From positions 1 through 35,977 of the forward strand of contig JAPPGP010000008.1 of NCBI GenBank assembly GCA_028821395.1: a DNA stretch of 35,977 nt, given 5' to 3'. Below, one piece after another: positions 1 through 11,055 of the stretch. The DNA is from Defluviicoccus sp. GTDB lineage: Bacteria; Pseudomonadota; Alphaproteobacteria; MPNO01. The notes below the pieces were generated by a model, which saw only the letters and a program-made list of their open reading frames with translations, ran no database searches and was not told the DNA's origin. Made by a program: the position numbers and the translations under genes. Numbering within the stretch: the stretch's first letter is position 1; every line of letters starts with the position of its first letter.

Positions 1-985
1 CAGCGCGGCCGGCCGGCGCAGGCGACGATGCGCAGCCTCGGGTCGTCCGGTCCGACCGCGAAGCCCGCTTCCGCCGCCGCGTCGCCGAGCGCTTCCGCCC
101 GCTCCCGCGCGACCCCGCACAGCACCGCCGCCTTCCACGGCGCGATGCGGATATTGCCATCGGCGAAGCGCCGCGCGATGCCGGCAAGCGCGGCGAGCGC
201 CGTTGCATCCAGGGCGCCGAACGGCGCGCCGGCCTGGAAGAACCCGTTCCCGGCGAGCGGCGTGAACCCCGCTTGCGGACGGGCCGACGCAGTTTCGCAC
301 GGCGCTGCCGGTGCGCTGGTCAATCCGGCCGCGCCGAACACCTCTGCGGCACCGCACGCCGCGACCATCGCCCGCATGCGCGGCGCCGGCGTGTCTCGTT
401 TCGCCATCCACGACAGGAACGCGCCGAGCAGCCGGCGCACCGCGTCTTCCACGGCCTCCGGCGACACGACGAGCACGCGGTCGCCGCCGTCGAGCGAGAT
501 GCCGATCCCCGTCCCGGCGGCCCGCAGCATGATGTCGGCACGCCACAAGGCGAGCGGCAGGGACGCGCCGGCATCGACCAGCAGTCCGAACTTGCGCGGC
601 AGGGCGTGCAGCGCGGGATCGCCTTCGAGCATCGCGCTCAGGCGGTGCGCGAGGCGGTGCGAGTCGAAAGCGGCGCCGGGATCGTCCGGCCCCAGCGGGT
701 CGGCGAGCACGTTGCGCACCGCTTCCGCGCCGGCCGCCGCGGCGAGACCGATCCGCGCCATCTCTCCGGCAAAGACCTCGACGCCCGGATCCTTGAACCC
801 GCGCAGCTGGAGGTGGCCGCGGTTGGTGAGCTCGACGATGCCGTTGCCGTATCGACCGGCGCCCGCCGCCACGCGCGCCGCCTGGTGCGCGGTCAGCGTC
901 GCCGCCCGCGGCTTGACCCGCACCAGCAGCCCGTCGCCCGAGAGCATCGGCGCGAGCAGCGACGGGCACTCCCCCCTTGGCGCGC

Positions 986-989
<4 letters not shown>
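1..989 (-). CDS. cobG: Precorrin-3B synthase CobG, 3' end cut by window edge
   Basis: The minus-strand frame is open from an ATG at 989 to the window edge (about 329 residues, no in-frame stop). The N-terminus reads MSAPRGECPSLLAPMLSGDG and is followed by LLVRVKP and LTNRGHLQLRG. These are hallmarks of CobG and the sulfite/nitrite reductase half-domain ('ferredoxin-like') fold. CobG uses O2 and an iron-sulfur/siroheme-type centre to convert precorrin-3A to precorrin-3B in the aerobic cobalamin pathway. The last readable residues (IVACAGRPR) approach the first cluster-binding cysteines of the second half, so most of the cluster-binding region lies outside the window. Its ATG overlaps the cobN stop (ATGA), showing translational coupling as the fourth gene of the DUF1636-cobW-cobN-cobG operon. 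Family assignment is confident; completeness cannot be judged. Confidence 0.9.
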
Positions 990-4345
<3,356 letters not shown>

Positions 4346-4348
4346 GGC

Positions 4349-5386
4349 TCAGGACCCAAGCGCCTCCGCGATGGCGATGCGGTCGAGCCCCGCCCGGCCG
4401 ATCACCACCAGCCGGGTCTCGCGCCGCTCGTCCGCCGCCCACGGGCGGTCGAAGTGGTGGTTGACCCGGCGGCCGACGCCCTGGACGGCGAGGCGCATCG
4501 GCTTTCCGGCGACCGCCGCGAAGCCCTTGATGCGCAAAATGTCGTGCGCGGCGGCGACGTGGGCGAGGCGCGCGGCGAAGGCGGACGGGGACCCGATTTC
4601 GCCCATCGCCAGGTCGAAGGACTCGAAGTCGTCGTGCTCGTGGTCGTCCTCGCCGTCATGGTGGGACGGGCGGGCGGCGAGATCGTCCTCCGCCGCGGCG
4701 TCGAGCCCGAGCACGATCGCCGGGTCGACCGTCCCCTCGCTGGTGGCGATCATCCTGACCGGGCGGCCCGCAGCCTCGGCAATCTCCTCGCGCAGCCCCG
4801 GAAGCCGCCCCGCTTCGAGCAGGTCGGTCTTGTTGAGCACCACGATGTCGGCCGCCATCAGCTGGTCTTCGTAGAGCTCCTGCAACGGGTTGTCGTGGTC
4901 GATCGACGGGTCCTCGGCGCGCATCGCCTCGACGGCGTCGAGATCGTCGGCGAAGCGGCCGTCGGCGACCGCCGGCCCGTCGATCACCGCGATCACCCCG
5001 TCCACCGTCATCCGCGAGCGGATTTCCGGCCAGTCGAAGGCCTTGATCAGCGGCTTGGGGAGCGCGAGGCCGGAGGTCTCGATCACGATGTGGTCGGGCG
5101 GGGCGTCGCGGTCGATCAGGGCGCGCATGGTGGGCAGGAAGTCGTCCGCCACGGTGCAGCACAGGCAGCCGTTGGCGAGCTCGACGATGTTCTCTTCCGG
5201 GCAGTCCTCGATGCCGCAACTCCTCAGCGTCTCGCCGTCGACCCCCTCGGCGCCGAACTCGTTGACGATGACGGCGAGCCGCCTTCCATGGGCGTTGCCC
5301 AGCAGGTGGCGCACCATCGTGGTCTTCCCGGCGCCCAAAAAGCCGGTGACGATGGTGGCCGGGATCTTGGCGGCGGAAAAGCTCAT
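4349..5386 (-). CDS. cobW: CobW, G3E-family GTPase of cobalamin synthesis
   Basis: A 345-residue G3E GTPase. Walker A is GFLGAGKTT (about 15-23), the metal-binding CxCC motif is GCLCC (73-77), and the guanine-specificity motif NKTD is at 185-188. A His/Asp-rich patch (HHDGEDDHEHDD, about 242-253) follows, and a CobW C-terminal domain ends the protein. CobW is thought to deliver cobalt to the CobN chelatase; that role comes from the family, while nucleotide and metal motifs are directly visible. The start chosen is ATG 5386 (MSFSAAKIPATIVTGFLGAG), because it overlaps the stop of the upstream DUF1636 gene by 4 nt (ATGA); the open frame extends further upstream but only through that gene. cobN follows after 3 nt. 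Confidence 0.95.
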   Translation of the reverse strand: MSFSAAKIPATIVTGFLGAGKTTMVRHLLGNAHGRRLAVIVNEFGAEGVDGETLRSCGIEDCPEENIVELANGCLCCTVADDFLPTMRALIDRDAPPDHIVIETSGLALPKPLIKAFDWPEIRSRMTVDGVIAVIDGPAVADGRFADDLDAVEAMRAEDPSIDHDNPLQELYEDQLMAADIVVLNKTDLLEAGRLPGLREEIAEAAGRPVRMIATSEGTVDPAIVLGLDAAAEDDLAARPSHHDGEDDHEHDDFESFDLAMGEIGSPSAFAARLAHVAAAHDILRIKGFAAVAGKPMRLAVQGVGRRVNHHFDRPWAADERRETRLVVIGRAGLDRIAIAEALGS

Positions 5387-5793
5387 GCGGTCTCTCGCGG
5401 TTGGGGAACGTCGTCGGGGAAGGCGGGGATTCGGGCGACGATCGCGTCGCGCAGCGAGGGGGCGCGCTTCGACGGCATGACCACCCCGGTGCGCGACGCG
5501 GCGTAGGTGAGCGCGTAGTCGATCACGTCGTCGGCGAGCTCGGCGCCGAGAAACCCCGCCACGTAGGACCACTTGCCGGGCTGGGACAGAGCCGCGCTGC
5601 ACCCCTGCTCGCAATTGGCCATGCAGCTTACCGGGTTCACCCGGATCGCGGAGTCCAGCCCGCGGCTCCTGAGGCGGTCGAGCACCGCGTCGTGCAGCCG
5701 CGACCCCGCGGCCGGGTCGTTTGGCGCGTCGGGCGCCGACCCGGCCGGCCGGCAGGTCAGGCAGATATGGAGGACCGGGTGGCTGTCGGTCAG
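5383..5793 (-). CDS. DUF1636 metal-binding protein, start codon uncertain
   Basis: About 136 residues with two cysteine groups: CLTC near the N-terminus (C11, C14) and CMANCEQGC (C57, C61, C65). This is the pattern of DUF1636, a small thioredoxin-like ferredoxin or metal-binding family often found before cobW-cobN; its exact role is unknown. The start is a problem. No ATG, GTG or TTG lies close before TDSHPVLHICLTC. A CTG at 5793 has a well-placed AGGAG (5802-5806, 8-nt spacing) and is my choice. The alternative ATG at 5892 would add 33 unfamiliar residues and reach to 14 nt from the divergent cobP start. The stop overlaps the cobW ATG. Function as a cobalt or redox accessory is inferred from context only. 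Confidence 0.78.
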   Translation of the reverse strand: MTDSHPVLHICLTCRPAGSAPDAPNDPAAGSRLHDAVLDRLRSRGLDSAIRVNPVSCMANCEQGCSAALSQPGKWSYVAGFLGAELADDVIDYALTYAASRTGVVMPSKRAPSLRDAIVARIPAFPDDVPQPRETA

Positions 5794-5794
5794 C

Positions 5795-5890
5795 GCTAAG
5801 TCTCCTGACGCGATTGAAGGCGTGCGGAGTTTACCCGACCGGAGGCCCCGCCTGCATTCCCCTTGCGCGCATGCTACAAGGCGGGCGCGC
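5795..5890 (-). ncRNA. Possible degenerate cobalamin-riboswitch remnant
   Basis: In the leader of the DUF1636-cobW-cobN-cobG operon the minus strand carries GTCAGGAGAC (5809-5800), identical to the core of the conserved B12 box near the 3' end of cobalamin riboswitches. About 45 nt upstream is AAGGGGAATGCAGG (5864-5851), reminiscent of the GGGAA...CGGTG segment. The interval is too short for a full element of about 200 nt, and I could not find the CCCGCAACTG or GCCACTG segments. The B12-box AGGAG would also be the ribosome binding site of the first gene, which would suit translational control. This is a pattern match by eye and may be chance. Confidence 0.25.
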
Positions 5891-5906
5891 ATTCGCGGGG
5901 GAGGAC

Positions 5907-6428
5907 ATGCCGGTCGCCGGGCTTTACCTGGTCCTCGGAGGCGCCCGTTCGGGCAAGAGCCGCCACGCCGAAACCCTCGTCGAGGCCGCCCCGCCGCCGT
6001 GGCGCTACATCGCCACCGCCGAGGCCGGCGACGCCGAAATGCGCGCGCGCATCCGCGAGCACCGGGAGCGCCGGGGCGAAGACTGGGAGACCGTGGAAGA
6101 GCCGCTGGAGCTCGCCGCGGCGCTTGACCGCTGCCCCGCCGAAGCGCCGGTGCTGGTCGACTGCCTGACGCTGTGGCTGAGCAATCTGATGGCGGCGGGC
6201 GGTGCCCCCGAGGCTGAGACCGACCGGCTGATCGCGGCACTGGAACCCCGCGGCGGGAAGACCGTGCTGGTCTCCAACGAGGTCGGCTTGGGGATCGTCC
6301 CCGACAACCTTCTCGCGCGCGACTTCCGCGACGCCGCCGGCGCGATGCACCGCGCGCTTGCCGCGCGCGCGGAACATGTGCACTTCATGGTCGCCGGGAT
6401 CCCCATGATCGTCAAAGGCAAGCCATGA
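5907..6428 (+). CDS. cobP: Adenosylcobinamide kinase / guanylyltransferase CobP (CobU)
   Basis: A 173-residue bifunctional enzyme. It phosphorylates adenosylcobinamide and then transfers GMP, giving adenosylcobinamide-GDP for the nucleotide-loop step done by CobS. The P-loop GGARSGKS is at 11-18, and the family motif VSNEVGLGIVPDNLLARDFR lies in the C-terminal half. The length is normal for the family. The start is ATG 5907 (MPVAGLYLVLGG), preceded by a strong GGGGGAGG; the longer open frame upstream has no family similarity. It is the first gene of a rightward operon: its stop overlaps the cobO start (ATGA), and cobO in turn overlaps cobQ. It lies head-to-head with the DUF1636-cobW operon. 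The name cobU is also in use for this enzyme in enterobacteria. Confidence 0.95.
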   Translation: MPVAGLYLVLGGARSGKSRHAETLVEAAPPPWRYIATAEAGDAEMRARIREHRERRGEDWETVEEPLELAAALDRCPAEAPVLVDCLTLWLSNLMAAGGAPEAETDRLIAALEPRGGKTVLVSNEVGLGIVPDNLLARDFRDAAGAMHRALAARAEHVHFMVAGIPMIVKGKP

Positions 6429-7036
6429 CCGAGAGCGAAGACAGCGCCCGCCACAGGGCCAAGATGGCCCACCGCAAGGCCGTGCAGGACGCCGAGGTCG
6501 CCTCCAAGACCGTCGAGAAGGGGCTGTTGATGGTCCATACCGGCACCGGCAAGGGCAAGTCGACGGCCGCCTTCGGGCTCGCGCTCCGCATGATCGGGCG
6601 CGGCCGCAAGGTGGGCGTCGTGCAGTTCATCAAGGGCGCCTGGTCGACCGGCGAGAAGCTGGCGCTGGAGGCGATGGCGCCCGACTTGGTCGAGTGGCAC
6701 GCCCTCGGCGAGGGGTTCACCTGGGAGACCCAGGACAAGGCGCGCGACATCGCCGCCTGCGAGCGGGCCTGGGAGACCGCCCTCGCGATGATGGCGAACC
6801 CGGATTTCGGCCTCGTCGTGCTCGACGAGCTTAACATCGCGCTGCGCTACGACTACCTGCCGCTCGACAACGTGCTCGCAGGTCTCGCCGCCCGGCCGAA
6901 GGATTTGCACGTCGTGGTCACGGGGCGGAACGCGAAGCCGCCGCTGATCGAAGCCGCCGACCTGGTGACCGAGATGACGCTGGTCAAGCACCACTTCAAG
7001 GCCGGGGTAAAGACCCAGGAGGGCATCGAATACTGA
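6425..7036 (+). CDS. cobO: Corrinoid adenosyltransferase CobO (CobA/BtuR type)
   Basis: A 203-residue ATP:co(I)rrinoid adenosyltransferase that puts the 5'-deoxyadenosyl group on reduced cobalt. The phosphate-binding loop [10 protein letters not shown] (about 38-47) follows a conserved lead-in (KGLLMV). [30 protein letters not shown] and [20 protein letters not shown] are all BtuR/CobO signatures, and the C-terminus [15 protein letters not shown] is typical. Its ATG overlaps the cobP stop (ATGA) and its TGA overlaps the cobQ ATG (TGATG), so the three genes are translationally coupled. The N-terminal 30 residues are charged and helical, as in other CobO proteins. Confidence 0.96.
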   Translation: MTESEDSARHRAKMAHRKAVQDAEVASKTVEKGLLMVHTGTGKGKSTAAFGLALRMIGRGRKVGVVQFIKGAWSTGEKLALEAMAPDLVEWHALGEGFTWETQDKARDIAACERAWETALAMMANPDFGLVVLDELNIALRYDYLPLDNVLAGLAARPKDLHVVVTGRNAKPPLIEAADLVTEMTLVKHHFKAGVKTQEGIEY

Positions 7037-8499
7037 TGCCCGCGCGGGCGGTCATGCTGCAGGGCACCGGCTCGAATGTCGGCAAGTCGGTGCTCGCCGC
7101 CGGCCTGCTGCGGGCGCTCGCCGGGCGGGGATACGCGGTCCGCCCGTTCAAGCCGCAGAACATGTCGAACAACGCTGCCGTGGCCGCCGATGGCGGCGAG
7201 ATCGGCCGCGCACAGGCGCTGCAGGCGCGCGCCGCCCGGGTTCCGCCCAGCGTTCACATGAACCCGGTGCTGCTCAAGCCGAGCTCGGAGACCGGCGCGC
7301 AGGTCGTCGTCCAGGGGCGGGTCGAGGGCACCGCGCGCGCGCGCGAGTTTCAGGAATTGAAGCGAGGTCTCAAGCCACGGGTGATGGACAGCTTCGCGAA
7401 GCTGCGCGCCAACGCCGATCTGATCGTCGTCGAGGGCGCCGGCAGCGCGTCGGAGACCAATCTGCGCGACGCCGACATCGCCAATATGGGGTTCGCCGCC
7501 GCCTTCGGCATCCCGGTCGTGCTGGTCGGCGACATCGACCGCGGCGGCGTCATCGCCGCCCTCGTCGGCACCAAGGCGGTGATTGCGCCGTCCGATGCCG
7601 CGCTCATCGCGGGCTTCGTCGTCAACAAGATGCGCGGCGACCCCTCGCTGTTCGCGGACGGCATGGCGGAGATCGCGCGGCGCACCGGGTGGGAGGCGCT
7701 CGGGCTGGTGCCGTTCTTCGAGGACGCCCGGCTGCTCCCCGCCGAAGACTCCTACGACCTCGCCGAGCGAGACCGGCCCGCCGGAGGGGCAGGACGCCTG
7801 CGAATCGCCGTGCCGCATCTGCCGCGGATCGCCAATTTCGACGATCTCGACCCGCTCGACGCGGAGCCCGGGGTGGCGGTGATGCTGGTCGAGCGCGGCA
7901 CGCCGCTGCCGGCGGATGCCGACCTGGTCATCCTGCCGGGCAGCAAGGCGACGATCGCCGACCTCGCGGCCCTGCGCGAGGAAGGGTGGGACATCGACAT
8001 CGTCGCGCATCGGCGCCGCGGCGGGCGGGTGCTCGGCCTCTGCGGCGGCTACCAGATGCTGGGCGCGCGCCTGTCCGATCCCGACGGGCTGGAGGGCGCG
8101 CCCGGGGAAGTCGCGGGGCTCGGCCTGCTGGATGTCGAGACCGTGCTGGCCGGGCCGAAGACGGTCGCCCAGGCTGCCGGGGAGACCGTCGAAGGCATCC
8201 CCCTTTCCGGCTACGAGATCCATATGGGCCGGACCCGGGGACCCGATACCGAGAGACCCCTCCATCGCCTCGCCGACGGGCGCATGGACGGCGCCCGCTC
8301 GCCGGACGGGAGCGTGACGGGGACCTATGTGCACGGGCTGTTCGCCGGCGACCGCTATCGGGCCGCATGGCTGCGGGGGCTGGGCTCGGAGAGCGGCATC
8401 GACGATCACGACGCGCTGGTCGAGAAGACGTTGGACGGGCTCGCCGACCATCTGGAGGCGCATCTCGACATCGACCGGATCATCGCCATGGCGCGATAG
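7036..8499 (+). CDS. cobQ: Cobyric acid synthase CobQ
   Basis: A 487-residue glutamine-dependent amidase that amidates adenosylcobyrinic acid a,c-diamide at four side chains to give cobyric acid. The N-terminal dethiobiotin-synthetase-like ATPase domain has GTGSNVGKS (10-18), [12 protein letters not shown] and [16 protein letters not shown]. The C-terminal class I glutamine amidotransferase domain has [11 protein letters not shown], the nucleophile-bearing [10 protein letters not shown] and a catalytic-type His in GTYVHGLF. Its 3' end overlaps the 3' end of the opposing cobD by 20 nt (8480-8499), leaving no room for a bidirectional terminator. It is the third gene of the cobP-cobO-cobQ operon. 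Confidence 0.97.
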   Translation: MPARAVMLQGTGSNVGKSVLAAGLLRALAGRGYAVRPFKPQNMSNNAAVAADGGEIGRAQALQARAARVPPSVHMNPVLLKPSSETGAQVVVQGRVEGTARAREFQELKRGLKPRVMDSFAKLRANADLIVVEGAGSASETNLRDADIANMGFAAAFGIPVVLVGDIDRGGVIAALVGTKAVIAPSDAALIAGFVVNKMRGDPSLFADGMAEIARRTGWEALGLVPFFEDARLLPAEDSYDLAERDRPAGGAGRLRIAVPHLPRIANFDDLDPLDAEPGVAVMLVERGTPLPADADLVILPGSKATIADLAALREEGWDIDIVAHRRRGGRVLGLCGGYQMLGARLSDPDGLEGAPGEVAGLGLLDVETVLAGPKTVAQAAGETVEGIPLSGYEIHMGRTRGPDTERPLHRLADGRMDGARSPDGSVTGTYVHGLFAGDRYRAAWLRGLGSESGIDDHDALVEKTLDGLADHLEAHLDIDRIIAMAR

Positions 8500-9469
8500 C
8501 GACCAGGACGAGGACGACCGCGGCGATCTGGAGCGCGCAGGCGCGGCGGTAGAGAGCGAGCGCCCGGTCGATGTCGTCCGCGGTCGTCCCGGCGCGGCCG
8601 TCGCCCATCCACGAATCCTCGACGACGCGGCCGCCGTACTGCCGGGGCCCGCCGAGGCGGAGCCCGAGAGCGCCGGCCAGCGCCGCTTCCGGCCAGCCGG
8701 CGTTGGGCGAGCGGTGGCGCGCCGCGTCGCGCCGTACCGCCCGGATCGCGCCGCCCGGCGAGGCGCCCGGCAGGGTTGCCGCAGCCAGCGCAATCCACCC
8801 TGCCGCGAGCCGCGAGGCCGGCAGGTTGATCAGATCGTCGAGCCGGGCGGCAAAACGGCCGAACTCGCGGTACCGCGAATCCTGGTGACCGATCATGCTG
8901 TCGGCGGTGTTGATCGCCTTGTAGGCGGCCGCTCCCGGCAGGCCGAGCGCGGCGCACCAGAGCGCCGGCGCCACCACGCCGTCCGAAAAATTTTCGGCCA
9001 GGCTCTCGATCGCCGCGCGTGCGACGCCGGCCTCGTCGAGCGAGGCGGGGTCGCGGCCGACGATGTGGCGCACCCGGTCGCGGCCCGCCGCGAGGCCGCC
9101 CGAGTCGAGCCCGTCCCGCACCGCGGCGACATGGTCGTGGAGGCCGCGCTGCGCCGGCAGCGAAGCCGCGAGGACCGCGACCGCGAGGGCCGCCGCCCAC
9201 CAGGGCGCCCACAGCATCGCCGCGCCTTGGGCTGCGGCCGCCGCGGAGAGCGAGACGACCGCGACCAGCAGCACGCAGCACGCGCCGTTGAGGCGCCGCC
9301 GCCGATCGGGCAAGGTCGGCCGGTTCCAGCGACGCTCGGCGCGTTCCAGAACGGCGCCGACCCAGACCACGGGATGGGCGATCCGCGCGAAAAGCGGCCT
9401 GGGATAGCCGAATACCGCCTCCAGCGAGAGGGCGGCGAGGAGGAGAAGCAGGTTGGTTTCGAACCACAT
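8480..9469 (-). CDS. cobD: Adenosylcobinamide-phosphate synthase CobD (CbiB)
   Basis: A 329-residue inner-membrane protein that attaches the aminopropanol arm to adenosylcobyric acid. The N-terminus [20 protein letters not shown] begins with a membrane segment and continues into [19 protein letters not shown], the CbiB signature. Later motifs include [19 protein letters not shown] and [13 protein letters not shown]. Several hydrophobic segments are visible, including ones around [12 protein letters not shown] and the C-terminus. I chose ATG 9469; an in-frame ATG at 9493 would add eight residues and overlap the cobC start. The gene is head-to-head with cobC (12 nt between starts) and tail-to-tail with cobQ. 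Confidence 0.94.
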   Translation of the reverse strand: MWFETNLLLLLAALSLEAVFGYPRPLFARIAHPVVWVGAVLERAERRWNRPTLPDRRRRLNGACCVLLVAVVSLSAAAAAQGAAMLWAPWWAAALAVAVLAASLPAQRGLHDHVAAVRDGLDSGGLAAGRDRVRHIVGRDPASLDEAGVARAAIESLAENFSDGVVAPALWCAALGLPGAAAYKAINTADSMIGHQDSRYREFGRFAARLDDLINLPASRLAAGWIALAAATLPGASPGGAIRAVRRDAARHRSPNAGWPEAALAGALGLRLGGPRQYGGRVVEDSWMGDGRAGTTADDIDRALALYRRACALQIAAVVLVLVAIAPWR

Positions 9470-9481
9470 GGCGGCCGTCAC

Positions 9482-10489
9482 GTGATCCGCCATGGCGGGC
9501 AGTTGTCGGCTTTGCGCCGACGGTATCCGGAGGCGCCCGAGCCGCTGATCGACCTGTCGACGGGCATCAACCCCTTTCCCTACAAGCTGCCGCCGATCCC
9601 CGAGACAGCCTATACGCGCCTGCCCGAGGAGACACATATCCGCGACCTCAGGGAAGCGGCGGCGACGGCCTATGGCACGCAAGGCCCGGAGCTGGTCGCC
9701 GCGGCGGCGGGCACCCAGCTGCTGATCTCCTCGCTGCCCCGCATTTTTCCCGCCGCGCGCGTCTCGGTGCTGGCGCCGACCTATGCCGAGCATGCGGCGG
9801 TCTGGGTCTCCTCCGGGGCGGGGGTGGCGGAGGTTTCCACGCTCGCGGCGCTGGAGGACGGCGATGTCGCGGTTCTGTGCAACCCCAACAACCCCGACGG
9901 CCGCGCCTTCGAAGCGGGCGCGATCGGCGAGCTCGCGGCGCGCAAGGCGGGCCGTGGCGGACGGCTGATCGTCGACGAGGCGTTCGCCGAATTCGCCGAG
10001 GCGGGGCTGAGCGCCGCGCCGCTGGTGCCGCAACCCGGGCTGATGGTGCTGCGGTCCTTCGGCAAGGCGTACGGGCTCGCCGGTCTCAGGCTCGGCTTCC
10101 TGGTCGCGGAGGAGCGTGTCGTCGAGCGGGTGGCGCGGGCGCTCGGCCCGTGGCCGGTCTCCGGCGTTGCCATCCATGTCGCCTGCCGGGCATTCGTCGA
10201 TTCCGACTGGCGGCGGGAGACCGGCGAGCTGCTGGCGCGGGCCGGCGCCCGGCTGGACGTGCTGCTTGCGAGGTACGGGCTGGAGGCGGTAGGCGGCACC
10301 TCCCTGTTCCGCCTGGCCTGCCACCGCAACGCGCCGGCGGTGGCGGACGCCCTCGGGCGCGCCGGCATCCTGGTCCGTGGCTTCGACGAACGGCCCGACT
10401 GGCTGCGCTTCGCCTTGCCGGCCGACGAGGATGCCTGGTCCCGGCTCGAAGCCGCGTTGGCGAGGGTTCCGAGACCGTGCCAATGGTGA
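9482..10489 (+). CDS. cobC: CobC, PLP-dependent threonine-phosphate decarboxylase-like protein
   Basis: A 335-residue fold-type I aminotransferase-like protein of the CobC/CobD(Salmonella)/HisC group. It supplies (R)-1-amino-2-propanol phosphate or a related arm for CobD/CbiB. The family N-terminus IRHGGQLSALRRRYPEAPEP is followed by IDLSTGINPFPY (23-34). NPNNPDG is at 134-140, IVDEAFAEF at about 163-171, and the PLP-lysine segment RSFGKAYGLAG has Lys at about 195. The start is GTG 9482, because the open frame upstream loses all similarity and the family begins at M-I-x-H-G-G. With only 12 nt to the divergent cobD start, its promoter must lie inside cobD. Confidence 0.93.
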   Translation: MIRHGGQLSALRRRYPEAPEPLIDLSTGINPFPYKLPPIPETAYTRLPEETHIRDLREAAATAYGTQGPELVAAAAGTQLLISSLPRIFPAARVSVLAPTYAEHAAVWVSSGAGVAEVSTLAALEDGDVAVLCNPNNPDGRAFEAGAIGELAARKAGRGGRLIVDEAFAEFAEAGLSAAPLVPQPGLMVLRSFGKAYGLAGLRLGFLVAEERVVERVARALGPWPVSGVAIHVACRAFVDSDWRRETGELLARAGARLDVLLARYGLEAVGGTSLFRLACHRNAPAVADALGRAGILVRGFDERPDWLRFALPADEDAWSRLEAALARVPRPCQW

Positions 10490-10542
10490 GAAATCCGGGC
10501 TACTGTCGTCCGCGACCATCGCGCCGTCGGGGATGTCCGGGG

Positions 10543-11055
10543 ATGAAGCTGCGTGGAACCGTCGCGGTCTTCGGCGACTACGTGTCCGGCGACGCGATCC
10601 TTCCCGCGCGCTACGCCTTCCTTCCCCCGGAGGCGATGGCGGAGCATGTGCTGGACGAGCTCGACTCGACCGCGAACGCGCGCGTGCGCCGGGCCGATAT
10701 CCTGGTTGCCGGCGCGGCTTTCGGATACGGCACCGGGCGCGAGTCCTCGGCGCGCGCGCTCCGCGCCGCCGGGGTGAAGCTGGCGATCGGCGGCCCGTTC
10801 GCGCGGATGTTCTACCGCAACGCCATCAACAACGGGCTCCTGGTGCTGGACTGTCCGGCGCTGGTCAGCGACGGCGTCGGAGACGGCTGCGAGATGGAGG
10901 TCGACACCGCCTCGGGTCATGTTCGCTGCGCCGGCCGGGCCTACACCGTGCCGCCGGTGCCCGAGTTGGTCAGCCGCATCGTGGCCGCGGGCGACCTCGT
11001 GGAGTACGGCCGAACCTGGCTGCGCGACCGTGCGGAGGAGAGCGCCAATGGCTGA
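10543..11055 (+). CDS. LeuD/aconitase-type dehydratase small subunit, atypical active-site loop
   Basis: A 170-residue swivelling-domain subunit of the 3-isopropylmalate dehydratase/homoaconitase superfamily. The conserved core is present: GDYVSGDAILPARY (11-24), then AAFGYGTGRESSARALRAAG (58-77), and PFARMFYRNAINNGLLVL. The canonical FGCGSSREH loop reads FGYGTGRES here, so the two serines that include the catalytic base in aconitases are Thr and Gly by my alignment. The substrate is therefore unlikely to be safely named. It may be isopropylmalate, a citramalate or dimethylmalate-like hydroxyacid, or something else. The start is ATG 10543. It overlaps the large-subunit gene by 8 nt. There is no known cobalamin role although it lies inside the cob locus. 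Confidence 0.85.
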   Translation: MKLRGTVAVFGDYVSGDAILPARYAFLPPEAMAEHVLDELDSTANARVRRADILVAGAAFGYGTGRESSARALRAAGVKLAIGGPFARMFYRNAINNGLLVLDCPALVSDGVGDGCEMEVDTASGHVRCAGRAYTVPPVPELVSRIVAAGDLVEYGRTWLRDRAEESANG

